Source: Bdellovibrio sp. CG22_combo_CG10-13_8_21_14_all_39_27 (GTDB lineage Bacteria > Bdellovibrionota > Bacteriovoracia > Bacteriovoracales > Bacteriovoracaceae). From it: a DNA stretch of 64,000 nt. Shown piece by piece: positions 1 through 8,237 of this stretch. Under the pieces are notes generated by a model that was not told where the DNA came from, ran no database searches, and worked only from the letters and a program-made list of their open reading frames with translations. The position numbers and the translations under genes are program-made. Position 1 is the first letter of the stretch. The number at the start of each line of letters is the position of its first letter. The DNA lies in NCBI GenBank assembly GCA_002786715.1, contig PCTW01000082.1:1-64000 (forward strand), written 5' to 3'.

Positions 1-84
1 AGCCCAGTTCGTACAGTTAAGTTCCTAGACGAAGACGACAGAGTAATTAAGACTCAAAAAGTTACTGTTCCAGCTTGTAACTAA
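1..84 (+). CDS. C-terminal end of an unidentified protein (partial)
   Basis: An open frame enters from the left edge and ends with TAA at 82-84, giving the last 27 residues (ending VTVPACN). It is followed at once by a strong hairpin, which supports a real gene end. The fragment is too short to assign a family; the lone cysteine near the C-terminus and the beta-like pattern fit an exported protein, but that is a guess. Confidence 0.55.
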   Translation, partial: SPVRTVKFLDEDDRVIKTQKVTVPACN

Positions 85-109
85 TCATTTCCAAGGCCAC
101 TAGGCCGCG

Positions 110-147
110 ATTCACGGGACGATCCTCCATAGATTTGTCCCGTGAAT
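110..147. terminator. Intrinsic terminator between convergent genes
   Basis: A perfect 11-bp inverted repeat (ATTCACGGGAC at 110-120, GTCCCGTGAAT at 137-147) with a 16-nt loop is followed on the plus strand by a T-rich stretch. It lies between the plus-strand gene ending at 84 and the minus-strand gene ending at 156, so it probably serves the plus gene and perhaps both. Confidence 0.8.
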
Positions 148-155
148 TTCAATTT

Positions 156-836
156 TTAGGGAACATAGGTTTGAGTCGTTTCTCTAAGATTTACTGAATT
201 GTCACACGATTGCGCTCGATAAGATTCAACCACTAGCCCTAAAAGATTTGCAGAAGAACGAGAGTTAGTGAGAACTTTAAACCTTTCAACTTTATAAGGC
301 GAATAAGTGACATCCGTTTTTACTTTTTTTCTGCCATAACGAATTTCATACTCATCATAAAGACCATTAACGAATCCAACTTCCATCACAGACTCACTAT
401 CAATTGTGACGACATTCGAAGGAGTATTGCCTTTCAAAACATCATCGCAAATTTTATTAAGTGGTCCATAAATATGAGTCATGATCGTTCTAAAATATGG
501 ACGCTGACTTTGTGATAAGTATTGAAGAGGCTGATCAAAAGCAATTTCGGTAACAACAGTATTTAAAAATTCTTGTTCTTTATGTCCATCACAGTAATTT
601 TCTTTTAAATCAAAGGTAAATGGCTTGCCAACGAGCTCTGCTTTAAAGGTCGTGTGTTTTGATTTGAAAGCATAGCAAATTCTTAAGGCGACAGCGACTT
701 CACTGTCTGACAATGGCGCCCCACCGGCTTGAATGGACTGTACCAGGGCTTGTTCTTTTTTAACGGTCTGGCGGTCTGATCCACATGAGACCAAAACGAG
801 AGAAAGTAAAATGGCCATATATCCGAATTTATTCAT
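156..836 (-). CDS. Lipoprotein of unknown function, 226 aa
   Basis: The N-terminus has a short basic start, a hydrophobic stretch and a lipobox ending L-V-S-C at residue 18, so a lipidated periplasmic or outer-membrane protein is predicted. The mature part has further cysteines (for example in CYAF, YCDGHKE, ICDDV and SCDNS) that could form disulfides. I recognise no family. It stands alone, convergent with the gene to its left and divergent from the methyltransferase gene to its right. Confidence 0.75.
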   Translation of the reverse strand: MNKFGYMAILLSLVLVSCGSDRQTVKKEQALVQSIQAGGAPLSDSEVAVALRICYAFKSKHTTFKAELVGKPFTFDLKENYCDGHKEQEFLNTVVTEIAFDQPLQYLSQSQRPYFRTIMTHIYGPLNKICDDVLKGNTPSNVVTIDSESVMEVGFVNGLYDEYEIRYGRKKVKTDVTYSPYKVERFKVLTNSRSSANLLGLVVESYRAQSCDNSVNLRETTQTYVP

Positions 837-941
837 TAAATAGGACCCAATTGCTTAAGGCCAACCATTGGCCTGTAGACACTTATCGGTCGAAGCAGTA
901 TTAAACTTAAGTCTTTTTATCGGGTATAAAGGAGTCTTGGT

Positions 942-1676
942 TTGAGCAATAAGTTGCCTGAAAGCTATCGTTGGGTTGAGACAGAAGACGGGTCAAAAAC
1001 TCTCTACAGTCCGCTTTTTGATGAAAATTGCCACTCTACTGCCGGTGCCATAGCTGAGACCATTTACACTTATTTAAAACCTAATAAAGTACTCGAAAGA
1101 ATTCAGGAGTACGGCACCCTATCCATACTTGAAGTTGGTTGGGGAACGGGACTTGGATTCCACACAACTCTGGATGCAGTGAAATCGCTATCATCAGCAA
1201 CGATTGATTACCTCGCCCTTGAAATAGATCCGATCCTCATCGAAAACAGTCAAGACATGCGCTTTTCTGTCACTCAACTGACCTCAGAGATATTTGTTCA
1301 TCAGGCAAAAGTTGAAAACATAAATTTGAGAATTCTTCAGGGAGATGCTCGCCGATCACTTCCCTTTCTCAAATCGATTGAACCTCAATTGCAATTTGAT
1401 GTGATTTATCAAGATGCATTTTCCCCCAAGAAAAATCCTACTCTATGGACTGTGGAATGGTTTAAAGACATCAGTAAATGTGTCCACAAGCACACAACAT
1501 TATCAACCTACAGTGCCGCTAAAAGAATGCAAAAGGCGTTGCTTGAGGCCGGCTTTGGTGTCTCGATTTTTCCAGGTCATGGAATGAAAAGTAAAGCGAC
1601 ACTCGCTCAATGGGACACTGTCACATCACCTGAGTTATTTGATAAGTTAAAGATCATTGAATCTTTCAAAGATTGA
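942..1676 (+). CDS. mnmD: MnmD-like tRNA methyltransferase (MnmC2/DUF752 domain)
   Basis: A 244-aa stand-alone Rossmann methyltransferase resembling the MnmC2 domain, which in known members methylates the aminomethyl group of U34 in tRNA using SAM. Visible marks are the glycine-rich SAM loop E-V-G-W-G-T-G, the acidic end of the next strand (L-A-L-E-I-D), the Y-Q-D-A-F-S-P-K-K-N-P motif and the C-terminal S-T-Y-S-A-A and G-F-G-V...P-G-H-G-M-K-S-K blocks. The start is TTG at 942, supported by AAAGGAG at 928-934 with a 7-nt spacer. No FAD (MnmC1) domain is attached, as in MnmD proteins of many bacteria outside the enterics. Confidence 0.85.
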   Translation: MSNKLPESYRWVETEDGSKTLYSPLFDENCHSTAGAIAETIYTYLKPNKVLERIQEYGTLSILEVGWGTGLGFHTTLDAVKSLSSATIDYLALEIDPILIENSQDMRFSVTQLTSEIFVHQAKVENINLRILQGDARRSLPFLKSIEPQLQFDVIYQDAFSPKKNPTLWTVEWFKDISKCVHKHTTLSTYSAAKRMQKALLEAGFGVSIFPGHGMKSKATLAQWDTVTSPELFDKLKIIESFKD

Positions 1677-1747
1677 ACATATTTGCACGCTTGGCCCAAT
1701 CGCAACAAAAACGGTACAATAAATCTAAGATAAATTTTGGAACCTTT

Positions 1748-3100
1748 ATGGCACAAGTGATTTTGGTCGAAAGCGACAAAACATTGAGAGAACTTCTTTC
1801 CATAAACTTTAGCACCTATGTTGGATGTGAAGTTGTTCCAAGAGAAAATGCCCAAGATGTCATCGCCCTTTTAACCATTCTTCCCAATGTCGATCTTATT
1901 GTTTATCACGCCATCGAAACAGATAAAGAGGGACCATTTCAACTCCTCACCTATGTGAAAGAAAATTGTCCTGATACGACGATTCTTTTCACTGGATTTG
2001 GAATTGAAGATGAAAGTTTTTCAGTCATTGTTCCTGAGTTTAAGAACTGGGAAAAAATTGTTCAACAAGCTTCGAAAATTCTTGGTATAACGACGGAGAG
2101 CTTAAGAAGAAGAGCAACTCCAGACTATATTCCAATACCGATCAATTATTTTCTAACGCTCGATTCTTCATGTTGTGATGTTTTTATTCGAATTAAAAAG
2201 GGCGCTGACGATTATCAATTTATCAAGCGTATTCACACCGGTGATACATATTCCAAGGCCATGGTTCAACGCTATGTCGAACAGGGTCTCAAATTTTTCT
2301 ATGTCGCAAAAGATATGAGAGAAAACTTCACAAATTACGTTTCAAACTTTCTCGTTGAAAGACTTGAATCGAGTTATCAAGGTCCAGTTGATAAGCAGAT
2401 TGAGCATATCGCTCAAAGTTATGATGTGGCCACTCGTGAAATTGCGAAACTAGGATTTAATACGGCCACCATACAGTTAACTGAAAGTATTTTAGAATCG
2501 ATGACAAAAACTATTCAAAATTCACCAGAAATGGGACCACTGCTTCGAAAAGTTTTGAACTCCAAGACTGGATATATGTATCAACACTGTCATATGACCG
2601 CGATAGTCGCTTCTGAGATTTTAACCACACTCAATGCTGGAACAAAAGAAAATCATATGAAAATGGCCTATGCTGGTTTTTTTCATGACATCTCATTTGT
2701 TAATAATGAAGAATTAGCGAAAATTACAAGTTATGAGCAATTAGAAAAATCTGAACTCAATGCTGAAGATTGGGATTTGGTTTTTAATCACGCCCTTGAA
2801 GCTTCCATTATGGTTGGACGCCATCCAGATGTTCCTAAAGGCATAGTGGAAATGATTAGGAATCACCATGGTGCTATGAATGGAAAAGGATTTACCATTA
2901 CAGAACCTGAAAAACTCTCCGCTATGGATAAAATATTCTTCATTTCTTGCGAGTTTGTAAAAGAGCTATTGGCCTACAAGGAAGCTGGTGGAAAACCGGC
3001 GCCCATCATCGATGCCTTATATACTAAATATACAGATGAAGAGATGGTTAAAGTCATTCGAGCTCTTGAAAAAACACTTCGTGCTAAAACTAAAAAATAG
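1748..3100 (+). CDS. HD-GYP-like domain protein with degenerate receiver
   Basis: A 450-aa protein. Residues 1-115 look like a response-regulator receiver, but the phospho-acceptor position is His54 (D-L-I-V-Y-H) and neither the second N-terminal acid nor the usual K-P is evident. The middle (around F-I-R-I-K-K-G and the following I-H-T-G-D-T-Y) resembles the DUF3391-like region of HD-GYP proteins. The C-terminal half has H-D in FFHDI and an N-H-H-G-A-M-N-G-K-G-F stretch where HD-GYP enzymes have HHE...DGxGYP. Cyclic-di-GMP hydrolysis is possible but the signature is imperfect. The ATG at 1748 is chosen over one 25 codons upstream because it opens the receiver fold correctly and has GGAA five bases before it. 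Confidence 0.8.
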   Translation: MAQVILVESDKTLRELLSINFSTYVGCEVVPRENAQDVIALLTILPNVDLIVYHAIETDKEGPFQLLTYVKENCPDTTILFTGFGIEDESFSVIVPEFKNWEKIVQQASKILGITTESLRRRATPDYIPIPINYFLTLDSSCCDVFIRIKKGADDYQFIKRIHTGDTYSKAMVQRYVEQGLKFFYVAKDMRENFTNYVSNFLVERLESSYQGPVDKQIEHIAQSYDVATREIAKLGFNTATIQLTESILESMTKTIQNSPEMGPLLRKVLNSKTGYMYQHCHMTAIVASEILTTLNAGTKENHMKMAYAGFFHDISFVNNEELAKITSYEQLEKSELNAEDWDLVFNHALEASIMVGRHPDVPKGIVEMIRNHHGAMNGKGFTITEPEKLSAMDKIFFISCEFVKELLAYKEAGGKPAPIIDALYTKYTDEEMVKVIRALEKTLRAKTKK

Positions 3101-3108
3101 GATCCTGC

Positions 3109-4059
3109 ATGTATAAACCGACTTCCATCACAAAACTATTGGGAATAGAAACGCCTATCATTCAAGCTGGAATGGTTTGGGTCTCTGGTGGAAAATTAGC
3201 AGCAGCCGCCGCCAATGCGGGCGCCTTGGGATTGATTGGTGCCGGATCTATGAAACCAGATCTCTTAAAACATCACATAGAAAAGGCACAATCTTTAACG
3301 ACTAAACCCATTGGAGTTAATGTTCCCCTTTTATATAAGGACGTCGAATCTCAATTAAAAGTGGCCTTAGAATGTGGCATCAGAATTTTTTTTACAAGTG
3401 CAGGATCGCCAAAGAAATACACCACAATGCTTAAAGATCATGGCGCCATTGTTGTTCACGTCACCTCAACTCCAGAACTCGCCTTAAAATGCGAGCAGGC
3501 CGGTGTCGATGCTGTTGTGGCTGAAGGATTTGAAGCGGGCGGGCATAATGGACGTGATGAAATCACAACCTTAGCGCTTATTCCTCAAGTCGTCTCAGCA
3601 GTTAAAATTCCTGTGATTGCTGCTGGAGGAATTGCCACAGGTTCACAAATTGTAGCGGCCATGGCCCTCGGTGCTCAAGCCGTGCAAATGGGATCTCGCT
3701 TTGCCGTCACAAAAGAATCCAGTGCCCATGAAAATTTTAAAAAAGCGATCATGACTTCGGGACCAGGTGACACCAAACTGATGATGAAAAATCTGGTCCC
3801 TGTAAGACTCCTCAAAAATAAATTTGCGGAAGAAATAGCGGCCCTTGAAGATCGCGGCGCCGACGCCGAAGCACTCGAACAATTACTCGGCAAGGGTCGT
3901 GCTAAAAGTGGAATGCTCGAAGGCGATCTTGAGCGTGGAGAGTTAGAAATTGGCCAGGTTTCGGCCATGATTCGGCAAGATCTCACTTGTAAAGAGCTGA
4001 TGAATCAGCTGAGTCGTGAAGTTCAGGCAACGATTAAAAATCTTAATGCACTCTTTTAA
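3109..4059 (+). CDS. NAD(P)H-dependent flavin oxidoreductase (FabK / nitronate monooxygenase family)
   Basis: A 316-aa TIM-barrel FMN enzyme. Family marks are P-I-I-Q-A-G-M near the N-terminus, the G-V-N-V-P-L strand, the E-G-F-E-A-G-G-H-N-G loop, the P-V-I-A-A-G-G-I-A-T-G phosphate-binding loop and G-A-Q-A-V-Q-M-G-S-R-F. The AGGHNG loop and overall length suit FabK-type enoyl-ACP reductase II, but 2-nitropropane dioxygenase/nitronate monooxygenase enzymes share these motifs, so the substrate is unresolved. It begins 8 nt after the HD-GYP-like gene and is probably cotranscribed; its stop overlaps the convergent trxC by 4 bp. Confidence 0.8.
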   Translation: MYKPTSITKLLGIETPIIQAGMVWVSGGKLAAAAANAGALGLIGAGSMKPDLLKHHIEKAQSLTTKPIGVNVPLLYKDVESQLKVALECGIRIFFTSAGSPKKYTTMLKDHGAIVVHVTSTPELALKCEQAGVDAVVAEGFEAGGHNGRDEITTLALIPQVVSAVKIPVIAAGGIATGSQIVAAMALGAQAVQMGSRFAVTKESSAHENFKKAIMTSGPGDTKLMMKNLVPVRLLKNKFAEEIAALEDRGADAEALEQLLGKGRAKSGMLEGDLERGELEIGQVSAMIRQDLTCKELMNQLSREVQATIKNLNALF

Positions 4060-4493
4060 ATTCCAATCGAACTCAACCATTGCTTGAGTTGTGGAAGAGG
4101 AAATGCGCCAGATTGTCTCGCCACTTCTTTCCCACCTTTTAGAACCAAAAGACTCGGAATACCTCTTATATTGAGTTCCTGCGACGCTTGTGGATATTTC
4201 TCTGTATTCACCTTCACTAATACGGCCTTACCTAAATATTCTCTTGATGCCTGTTCAAATGTGGGAGCAAAGCTGCGACAAGGGCCACACCAAGGCGCCC
4301 AAAAATCGACAATGATCGGCAAATCAGACTTGAGTGATAATTTTTTTAGACTCTCATAGCTCAGCTCACTAACGGCAGAATGCATTTCGAGTGGCTGATG
4401 GCATTTTCCACAATCAGGTTTTTGCTGTGTTAATTTTTGAGCGTTAATTTTATTAACAGCACCACAATGGGAACATACAGAATAAGTAAACAT
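4056..4493 (-). CDS. trxC: Thioredoxin 2 with N-terminal zinc ribbon
   Basis: A 145-aa cytoplasmic thioredoxin of the TrxC type. Cys7/Cys10 and Cys28/Cys31 form the four-cysteine zinc motif, followed by a complete thioredoxin fold with the W-C-G-P-C active site (Cys69, Cys72) and the cis-proline segment R-G-I-P-S-L. TrxC reduces protein disulfides and is often linked to oxidative stress. It lies 11 nt downstream of the J-domain gene and two genes after htpX, so a proteostasis/stress transcription unit is likely. Confidence 0.93.
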   Translation of the reverse strand: MFTYSVCSHCGAVNKINAQKLTQQKPDCGKCHQPLEMHSAVSELSYESLKKLSLKSDLPIIVDFWAPWCGPCRSFAPTFEQASREYLGKAVLVKVNTEKYPQASQELNIRGIPSLLVLKGGKEVARQSGAFPLPQLKQWLSSIGI

Positions 4494-4504
4494 AAAAACC
4501 TCTC

Positions 4505-5386
4505 TTAGCTTTCAGCTGATAAAGTGTTCTTAAAATATTCTTCTAAGCGTGGATCGCGAATTTTAGGCAAATGAACTTCGGCCAAAACATAAAGATCCCC
4601 GCGACCAGCAACGCCTTTGCCTTTTAAGCGAAATTTTTTGCCAGAATCTGTCCATGCTGGAACAGTGAGATCAAAGGTTCCGGTTGGCGCAAAAACTTTC
4701 CATTGGCCACCTTGAACCGCTAAGTTCAATGGCAATTCTGCAGTGATATACAGGTCGTCGCCTTCTCGCTTGATTTGAGGATCTTCGTTGACGTTGATCT
4801 CAATCATCAAATCCCCTTCTTGCCCCTTTTGAAAGCCTGGACTTCCTTGACCTTTCATACGCAATTTTTGTCCGCTTTTAATTCCCACAGGAATAGCGAT
4901 ATCTAGTTGGCGGCCATCGGGAAGTGAAACTACGCGGTTCCCACCACGCAGAGAATCCATCATTTCAATATTCATTTTAAAATGGAGATCCTGTCCTTTC
5001 ATATTTTGTTGACGTCCACCAAATTGAAATCCACCGCGACGCTGTTGTCCTCGGTTGAATCCAAAAAGAGAATCAAAGAGATCATTCTCTAAATCTTCGA
5101 AGCTAAAATGAAATCCTTGAGAAAAGCCGCCCGCTTGACCACCGAATCCGCCAGCACCTGCAAATTGATTTGGGTCAAAACCGCCATTGTCATATTTTTT
5201 ACGGGCATCTTCGGAGCCAATCATTTGATAAGCTTCATTTACTTTCTTAAATTCTTCTTCAGCTTTTTTATTGTCAGGATTTTTATCGGGATGATATTTC
5301 ATCGCCAATTTTTTATAGGCCTTCTTAATTTCGTCTTGGGTGGCCTTTTCGCCTACTCCGAGAGTTTTATAAGGGTTGATATTCAC
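4505..5386 (-). CDS. cbpA: CbpA/DnaJ-like co-chaperone (J-domain, no zinc fingers)
   Basis: A 293-aa J-domain protein. Residues 1-70 are a canonical J domain with the H-P-D tripeptide (Y-H-P-D-K-N), followed by a Gly/Phe-rich linker and two DnaJ C-terminal beta domains, with no CxxCxGxG zinc centre. That is the layout of CbpA-type (class B) co-chaperones, which stimulate DnaK ATPase activity. The start codon is GTG at 5384-5386 with AAGGAGG four bases upstream. That ribosome-binding site and the first two bases of the start codon sit in a perfect 9-bp stem (see the site at 5385-5427), which suggests translational control. Confidence 0.88.
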   Translation of the reverse strand: MNINPYKTLGVGEKATQDEIKKAYKKLAMKYHPDKNPDNKKAEEEFKKVNEAYQMIGSEDARKKYDNGGFDPNQFAGAGGFGGQAGGFSQGFHFSFEDLENDLFDSLFGFNRGQQRRGGFQFGGRQQNMKGQDLHFKMNIEMMDSLRGGNRVVSLPDGRQLDIAIPVGIKSGQKLRMKGQGSPGFQKGQEGDLMIEINVNEDPQIKREGDDLYITAELPLNLAVQGGQWKVFAPTGTFDLTVPAWTDSGKKFRLKGKGVAGRGDLYVLAEVHLPKIRDPRLEEYFKNTLSAES

Positions 5387-5427
5387 AGCTCCTCCTTAAA
5401 CATAACTAAGTCTAAGATAGGAGCTGT
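5385..5427 (-). promoter_or_regulatory. Stem sequestering the cbpA ribosome-binding site; candidate RNA thermometer
   Basis: On the minus strand ACAGCTCCT (5427-5419) is the exact reverse complement of AGGAGCTGT (5393-5385), with a 25-nt loop. The 3' arm contains part of the Shine-Dalgarno AAGGAGG and the first two bases of the GTG start codon. A structure that hides both signals upstream of a heat-shock co-chaperone is the arrangement expected of a thermosensor. This is inferred from base pairing only. Confidence 0.55.
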
Positions 5428-5456
5428 TTCGCTTTTGGCAAGGGTCTTAACTCAAA

Positions 5457-6365
5457 TTATCGATTTTGTAATGCAGCGATTCTTTTCTCTAGCGGCGGAT
5501 GGCTGGCAAACAGCTCCATAAAAGCACCACGTGAGCTAATTTGCATGACTTCAACATTGCGAGCTGGTTGTTCACGCTTTTGCATTAAAACTTCATAATT
5601 TCGCTGTAAGGCGCGAAGGGCAGCTATCATTTTCTCACGGCCAACGATGGCGGCAGAACCGGCATCGGCACGATACTCACGCCATCGTGAAAATCCCATA
5701 ACAACGGGAGCAGCAAGAATACCGAAGATCATTTGAAACAAATTATTTAACATAATATAAGCAAAAAAACCTAAACCCCCACCGCGATTATCATCGCGAT
5801 CTCCACGCAAGGCCTGGTCAATAGCAAAAGTTGCAAGTCGAGCAAAGAACATCACAAAGGCATTCATGACTCCTTGAATAAGGGCCATAGTCACCATGTC
5901 TCCATTGGCGACATGAGCAACTTCATGGGCCAAAACAGCTTCGACTTCTTCCTCTCGCATTCCTCGAATAAGACCGGTTGAAACGGCAACAAGAGAGTTG
6001 TTACGTGAAGGACCAGTGGCAAAAGCATTCATGTCCGGAGAATCAAAATAATAAACTTCTGGCATTGTCGTCAGTCCTGCTTGACGAGCAATTCGGTGAA
6101 CCATCTGAACAAAATGTCCCATATGTCCACGCTCATCGATAGGTCGTAGTCCCATGCTAGTCTTTGCCATCCACTTACTAATCCAAAGCGAAATAAAGGA
6201 ACCACCCATCCCCCAAAGCAAACACATAATCATTAGACTTTGATAATTGATGCCGGTTGAATTGAGATAAGGTTCAATTCCTAATAATGAAATGATGGTC
6301 GAAATAACCAACATAATCAGTATATTTGTAATAAGAAAAAGTGAAATGCGTTTGGCCCACATCAT
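5457..6365 (-). CDS. htpX: Membrane zinc metalloprotease HtpX
   Basis: A 302-aa M48-family integral membrane protease. Two N-terminal transmembrane helices (about residues 5-30 and 42-64) precede the zinc site H-E-V-A-H (His147, Glu148, His151), and two more hydrophobic segments follow before the E-Y-R-A-D-A block that supplies the third ligand. HtpX degrades damaged inner-membrane proteins under stress. The ATG at 6365 has GGAGG eight bases upstream; a TTG start five codons earlier would lie inside that ribosome-binding site and is rejected. The J-protein gene follows after 70 nt. Confidence 0.93.
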   Translation of the reverse strand: MMWAKRISLFLITNILIMLVISTIISLLGIEPYLNSTGINYQSLMIMCLLWGMGGSFISLWISKWMAKTSMGLRPIDERGHMGHFVQMVHRIARQAGLTTMPEVYYFDSPDMNAFATGPSRNNSLVAVSTGLIRGMREEEVEAVLAHEVAHVANGDMVTMALIQGVMNAFVMFFARLATFAIDQALRGDRDDNRGGGLGFFAYIMLNNLFQMIFGILAAPVVMGFSRWREYRADAGSAAIVGREKMIAALRALQRNYEVLMQKREQPARNVEVMQISSRGAFMELFASHPPLEKRIAALQNR

Positions 6366-6449
6366 GAGCGTATCCTCCAAAAAGTATTACACTCATTGTG
6401 GGATAACTGCTGTAAGAGTCAAGGTGGAGAAGGACGATTTGACGAGGAT

Positions 6450-6455
6450 TTGACA
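6450..6455 (+). promoter_or_regulatory. Possible -35 box (TTGACA) for the K+ channel gene
   Basis: A perfect TTGACA lies in the AT-rich 149-nt divergent gap between htpX and the channel gene. At 17-18 nt downstream only a poor -10 (AAAATT or AAATTT) is seen, so this is a weak promoter call. Confidence 0.25.
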
Positions 6456-6514
6456 ATACTTCTAAGTCTTTAAAATTTATTACATATTGTCTGGCCTTTG
6501 TCCGATAGACAACC

Positions 6515-7786
6515 ATGTTTTCAAACAAAAAAGTAACCACCAAAGATCTCATTTGGCAGGGCCTTATCTTTTGGGCCATTGTCTATACGGCAGCGGAAGC
6601 TCCCTACTCAATTGTCTACCACACTCGTATACATCTGTGGCAAGTGATCATTGATATCGTCATCGGTGCCATGTTCTTTGTTGATTTTCAAAGTCATTAT
6701 CAAAAGCTAAAAAAAATTCGTGATAAAGAAAGAAAAAAAGGAATCATTGAATCTCATAAGCTCGAGCGCTTTACTCTCGTCATTGATTTGATCGCTTGTA
6801 TCCCTTTTGATCTGATCGCTTATATGATCGACTCTCCTAACATCCAACAAATTTTGAGTCTGGTACGTCTCCTTCGTTTAGTTCGAGTCATGAAGATCGT
6901 CGATATGTTTGGTGATTTGGTTTTCGTTCCTAAATTTATTAAGATGCAAATGATCGTTGTGTGGTCATTGATGGCGGTTCATTGGGTGACTCTCGGATGG
7001 ATTTGTATTTACCCCTCCGAAGAAGGCTTGAGTTTAGTCGATTATTATATCAAATCTTTTTACTGGGCAGTGACCACTCTCACAACGATTGGTTACGGCG
7101 ATATTACTCCAAATACGACCGGTGGACGCCTCTACACCATGGTCATTCAAATCGCCGGGGTCGGTGTTTACGGTATCGTTATTGGTAACGTCTCACGCCT
7201 CTTTGCGGAGAATGCGCGTATCAAAGAACAGACTCGCGATAAAATTTCTCAACTCAATCTCTTCATGCGCCACTATCATATTCCCAATAAACTCCAAGAT
7301 GCGGTCTTCGGTTATTATAATCATATCTTCACCAAGCGCTTATCCGATAATGATCATCAAATTATTTCTGAACTTCCTCAAGCTCTTCAACGCGAACTCC
7401 AGATGTATATGAACATCAACTTGATTCGCAATCTCACCATCTTCAAACATTGCTCGTTCGAATGCTTGCGTGCAGTTTCCTTATCACTAGAAGAGCGCTT
7501 CTTTGCTCCTGGCCAGCCAATTATCAATATTGGAGATCACGGCGAAGAAATGTTCATCATTGGCCACGGCAATGTCGAAGTCACACTGGCCGATGGAAAA
7601 CCCATTGCCACGCTTACAGAAGGAAATTTCTTTGGCGAAATCGCCTTGCTTCAAGAGACCACCAGAAACGCCAACGTGCGTGCGATAAGTTACTGCGATC
7701 TCTTTTTGCTTAAAAAGACCGATTTCCTTCGCATTATCAAGGACTTCCCAGAGCTTCTCTCCTCAATGGAAAACCAGAGAAAGTAG
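6515..7786 (+). CDS. Voltage-sensor potassium channel with cyclic-nucleotide-binding domain
   Basis: A 423-aa inner-membrane channel. It has six hydrophobic segments with an S4-like helix carrying regularly spaced positive charges (Arg118, Arg121, Arg124, Lys127), a pore loop with the selectivity filter T-I-G-Y-G-D (191-196), a C-linker-like helical stretch, and a cNMP-binding domain at about 300-415 that includes F-G-E-I-A-L-L and a nearby T-T-R-N-A phosphate cassette. This is the CNG/KCNH-like architecture known from some bacterial channels. The ligand (cAMP or cGMP) and voltage dependence are not readable. There is no strong ribosome-binding site before the ATG. Confidence 0.9.
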   Translation: MFSNKKVTTKDLIWQGLIFWAIVYTAAEAPYSIVYHTRIHLWQVIIDIVIGAMFFVDFQSHYQKLKKIRDKERKKGIIESHKLERFTLVIDLIACIPFDLIAYMIDSPNIQQILSLVRLLRLVRVMKIVDMFGDLVFVPKFIKMQMIVVWSLMAVHWVTLGWICIYPSEEGLSLVDYYIKSFYWAVTTLTTIGYGDITPNTTGGRLYTMVIQIAGVGVYGIVIGNVSRLFAENARIKEQTRDKISQLNLFMRHYHIPNKLQDAVFGYYNHIFTKRLSDNDHQIISELPQALQRELQMYMNINLIRNLTIFKHCSFECLRAVSLSLEERFFAPGQPIINIGDHGEEMFIIGHGNVEVTLADGKPIATLTEGNFFGEIALLQETTRNANVRAISYCDLFLLKKTDFLRIIKDFPELLSSMENQRK

Positions 7787-7846
7787 ACAAAGTCTCTCAA
7801 GCAATGCTTAGATTAAGATTCCAGATTATTTATTTAAGGAACCTTT

Positions 7847-8236
7847 ATGAAATGCTTGCTCGTGCTTTGCTCACTCTTGTTCTCTCTTTCAAGTTTTGCG
7901 ACAGATATGGACACACCCTATGATCAAATGCGCGATCTCAATATTGATTTGGAATCGATCATGTGTACGTTGAGCTGGGCCGCCATTTACAAGCCTGTGA
8001 TTCAAAAACTTCCGGGTTCGGATAAGCTCAAGCACTGCACCCTTTCCTGTATGCTGGCCAAGAGCTGTAATGAAGAAACAACATTTCTTTTAGGAATTCT
8101 TAAAGAGCTATCAGATATGATGGGACACGGAACCCCAGAATACGAAGATATTCTTGCCAATATCAAAGGCATTCAAATCTCACGCGATCTCGATACACAG
8201 CTCATGTGTTATCCGACATGTAAGCAGAGTTTTTAA
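7847..8236 (+). CDS. Small secreted cysteine-containing protein, 129 aa
   Basis: A signal peptide with an F-A-T-D junction near residue 19 leads into a mature protein with seven or so cysteines, including C-T-L-S-C-M-L-A-K-S-C and a C-terminal C-Y-P-T-C pair; periplasmic disulfides are likely. The ATG is preceded by AAGGAA. No family is recognised. It ends 1 nt before the convergent gene at 8238. Confidence 0.75.
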   Translation: MKCLLVLCSLLFSLSSFATDMDTPYDQMRDLNIDLESIMCTLSWAAIYKPVIQKLPGSDKLKHCTLSCMLAKSCNEETTFLLGILKELSDMMGHGTPEYEDILANIKGIQISRDLDTQLMCYPTCKQSF

Positions 8237-8237
8237 T

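Noticed and set aside
6366-6380. TTG start five codons upstream in htpX
   Set aside because: That TTG lies within the GGAGG ribosome-binding region of the ATG at 6365.
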